In this document: piece by piece, positions 4,833-5,362 of the stretch
How positions within the stretch are numbered: position 1 is the first letter of the stretch
Layout of the letters: each line of letters begins with the position of its first letter
Source of the DNA: Bacillota bacterium
Lineage (GTDB): Bacteria > Bacillota > Clostridia > Christensenellales > SZUA-584
Length of the DNA stretch: 5,362 nucleotides
Reading direction: 5' to 3'
Assembly: GCA_023441905.1 (NCBI GenBank)
Contig: JAEZNC010000211.1
Location: 1 to 5,362 of the forward strand
The notes under the pieces: model-generated
What the model was told of the DNA's origin: nothing
Databases searched by the model: none
What the model saw: only the letters and a program-made list of their open reading frames with translations
Position numbers and translations under genes: made by a program

Positions 4833-4940
4833 CGTGGTTCCTTCTTTCTTAGTGATGCTCATAGTATCTGCATAACCCGCTCTTTCATACTTTGAACTGC
4901 TAAGAGTAAAAAACACCATCTGCCCGCCGTAATTTTTTTG

Positions 4941-4969
4941 TTGTCAGCGCCCCGCAACGATGGTATAAT
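4941..4969 (+). promoter_or_regulatory. Strong promoter of rpsF
   Basis: TTGTCA (4941-4946) and TATAAT (4964-4969) are 17 bp apart, and TGG before the -10 makes it an extended -10 as well. A T-run (4933-4939) just upstream resembles a UP-like tract. This is the best sigma-A promoter in the window, as expected for a ribosomal protein operon. Start would be near 4976. Confidence 0.75.
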
Positions 4970-4991
4970 CAAGCGATATAGCGTCTTTCTT

Positions 4992-5050
4992 GCTCTGCAC
5001 GTTTGATGCAGGGCCAACATCTGGCGCAAAAACGTTCGGTTTTGTGCCGG
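4992..5050 (+). promoter_or_regulatory. Structured rpsF leader, candidate S6:S18 autoregulatory element
   Basis: The roughly 98-nt leader holds two hairpins. The first (4992-5014) has an 8-bp stem, GCUCUGCA with UGCAGGGC, and a 7-nt loop. The second (5023-5048) pairs GGCGCAAAA with UUUUGUGCC and can extend outward to 5021/5050. A CCG triplet (5047-5049) lies at its base. Many bacteria autoregulate rpsF through an S6:S18-binding leader with a conserved CCG. The position and the presence of structure fit, but I cannot confirm the consensus layout. Confidence 0.45.
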
Positions 5051-5073
5051 AGAGTCCATAAGGGAGGTAGAAA

Positions 5074-5355
5074 ATGAATAAGTACGAAAGCATGTATATT
5101 TTGAAGCCCGACTTAGCCGAGGAAACGCGCAAAGCGCTGATTGAAAAGTTCTCGGGTATCGTCACTGAAAACGGCGGCAAAATAGAAAACATCGACGAAT
5201 GGGGCCAGAGAAAATTGGCCTATGAAATCGATTATATCAAAGAAGGTTACTATGTGCTCATGACTTTTGAAGCACCGTCTGAGTTACCTTTAGAGCTTGA
5301 ACGTAATTACAACATCAGCGACAGTGTACTAAGATTTAATGTAATAAGACTGTAA
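5074..5355 (+). CDS. rpsF: 30S ribosomal protein bS6
   Basis: This 93-aa protein is the usual length for bS6 in Firmicutes (about 95 aa). It shows the family pattern: YESMYILKPDL at the N-terminus (4-14), GGKIENIDEWGQRKLAYEI (34-52), with the W-G-R-LAY core, then GYYVLMTFEA (58-67), ELERNYNISDSVLRF (74-88) and a short tail. bS6 binds bS18 and 16S rRNA in the platform of the small subunit. The start follows AGGGAGG with 6-nt spacing, a strong ribosome binding site. In most Firmicutes rpsF is followed by ssb and rpsR; the window ends 7 nt after the stop, with AGGCAGG perhaps beginning the next ribosome binding site. Expression should be high and growth-linked. Confidence 0.97.
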   Translation: MNKYESMYILKPDLAEETRKALIEKFSGIVTENGGKIENIDEWGQRKLAYEIDYIKEGYYVLMTFEAPSELPLELERNYNISDSVLRFNVIRL

Positions 5356-5362
5356 AGGCAGG

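Noticed and set aside
4833..4919. N-terminal extension of the four-CxxC protein from ATG 4919
   Set aside because: The extension lacks a ribosome binding site and ends in the AAGAAAGAAGGAA region that is itself the Shine-Dalgarno for ATG 4832.
4916..4940. T-run after GC-rich DNA at 4931-4939 as a plus-strand terminator
   Set aside because: I found no stable stem directly before the T-run, and it lies just upstream of the rpsF -35, where an AT-rich UP-like tract is a better reading.
1..5362. Mobile element, CRISPR array or tRNA genes
   Set aside because: No transposase, integrase, terminal inverted repeats, regular spaced repeats or cloverleaf signature were seen.

Overview
The window looks like chromosomal DNA from a Gram-positive anaerobe of the class Clostridia. 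The evidence is a Veg homologue, a class I cyclic-di-GMP riboswitch ahead of a secreted MBG/InlB-repeat protein, a clostridial-type PfkB sugar kinase, AGGAGG-type ribosome binding sites, and coding DNA of about even GC with AT-rich intergenic stretches. The genus cannot be fixed from this sequence alone. I see no mobile element, CRISPR array, tRNA or rRNA.

Left part (1-1502): a minus-strand gene for a secreted repeat protein runs off the left edge. Its long leader carries a well-preserved c-di-GMP-I aptamer (about 1128-1207) and a promoter candidate at 1353-1380. The divergent intergenic region also holds inverted and direct repeats. Middle (1503-2961): a two-domain protein of unknown function (264 aa) is convergent with, and overlaps by 65 bp, a minus-strand veg homologue. 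veg has its own promoter, and just upstream of it sits a pair of DnaA-box-like 9-mers.

Right part (2962-5362): a PfkB-family sugar kinase is followed, with an ATGA start/stop overlap, by a 52-aa single-span membrane protein. Next come a short DtxR-type metal-dependent repressor with its own promoter candidate, a convergent 51-aa protein with four CxxC pairs only 2 nt away, and rpsF (ribosomal protein bS6). rpsF has a near-consensus promoter and a structured leader, and is probably the first gene of an rpsF-ssb-rpsR operon that continues to the right.

Functionally this is mostly a patchwork of small independent transcription units. Two genes share a possible surface/biofilm theme: the c-di-GMP-controlled secreted protein and veg. 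rpsF and the DnaA boxes would fit an origin-proximal position, as known in other Firmicutes, but this is inference. I did not find a clearly new multi-gene system. The best leads are the coupled membrane microprotein, the four-CxxC small protein, the DnaA-box pair at veg, the riboswitch expression platform and the unknown two-domain protein.
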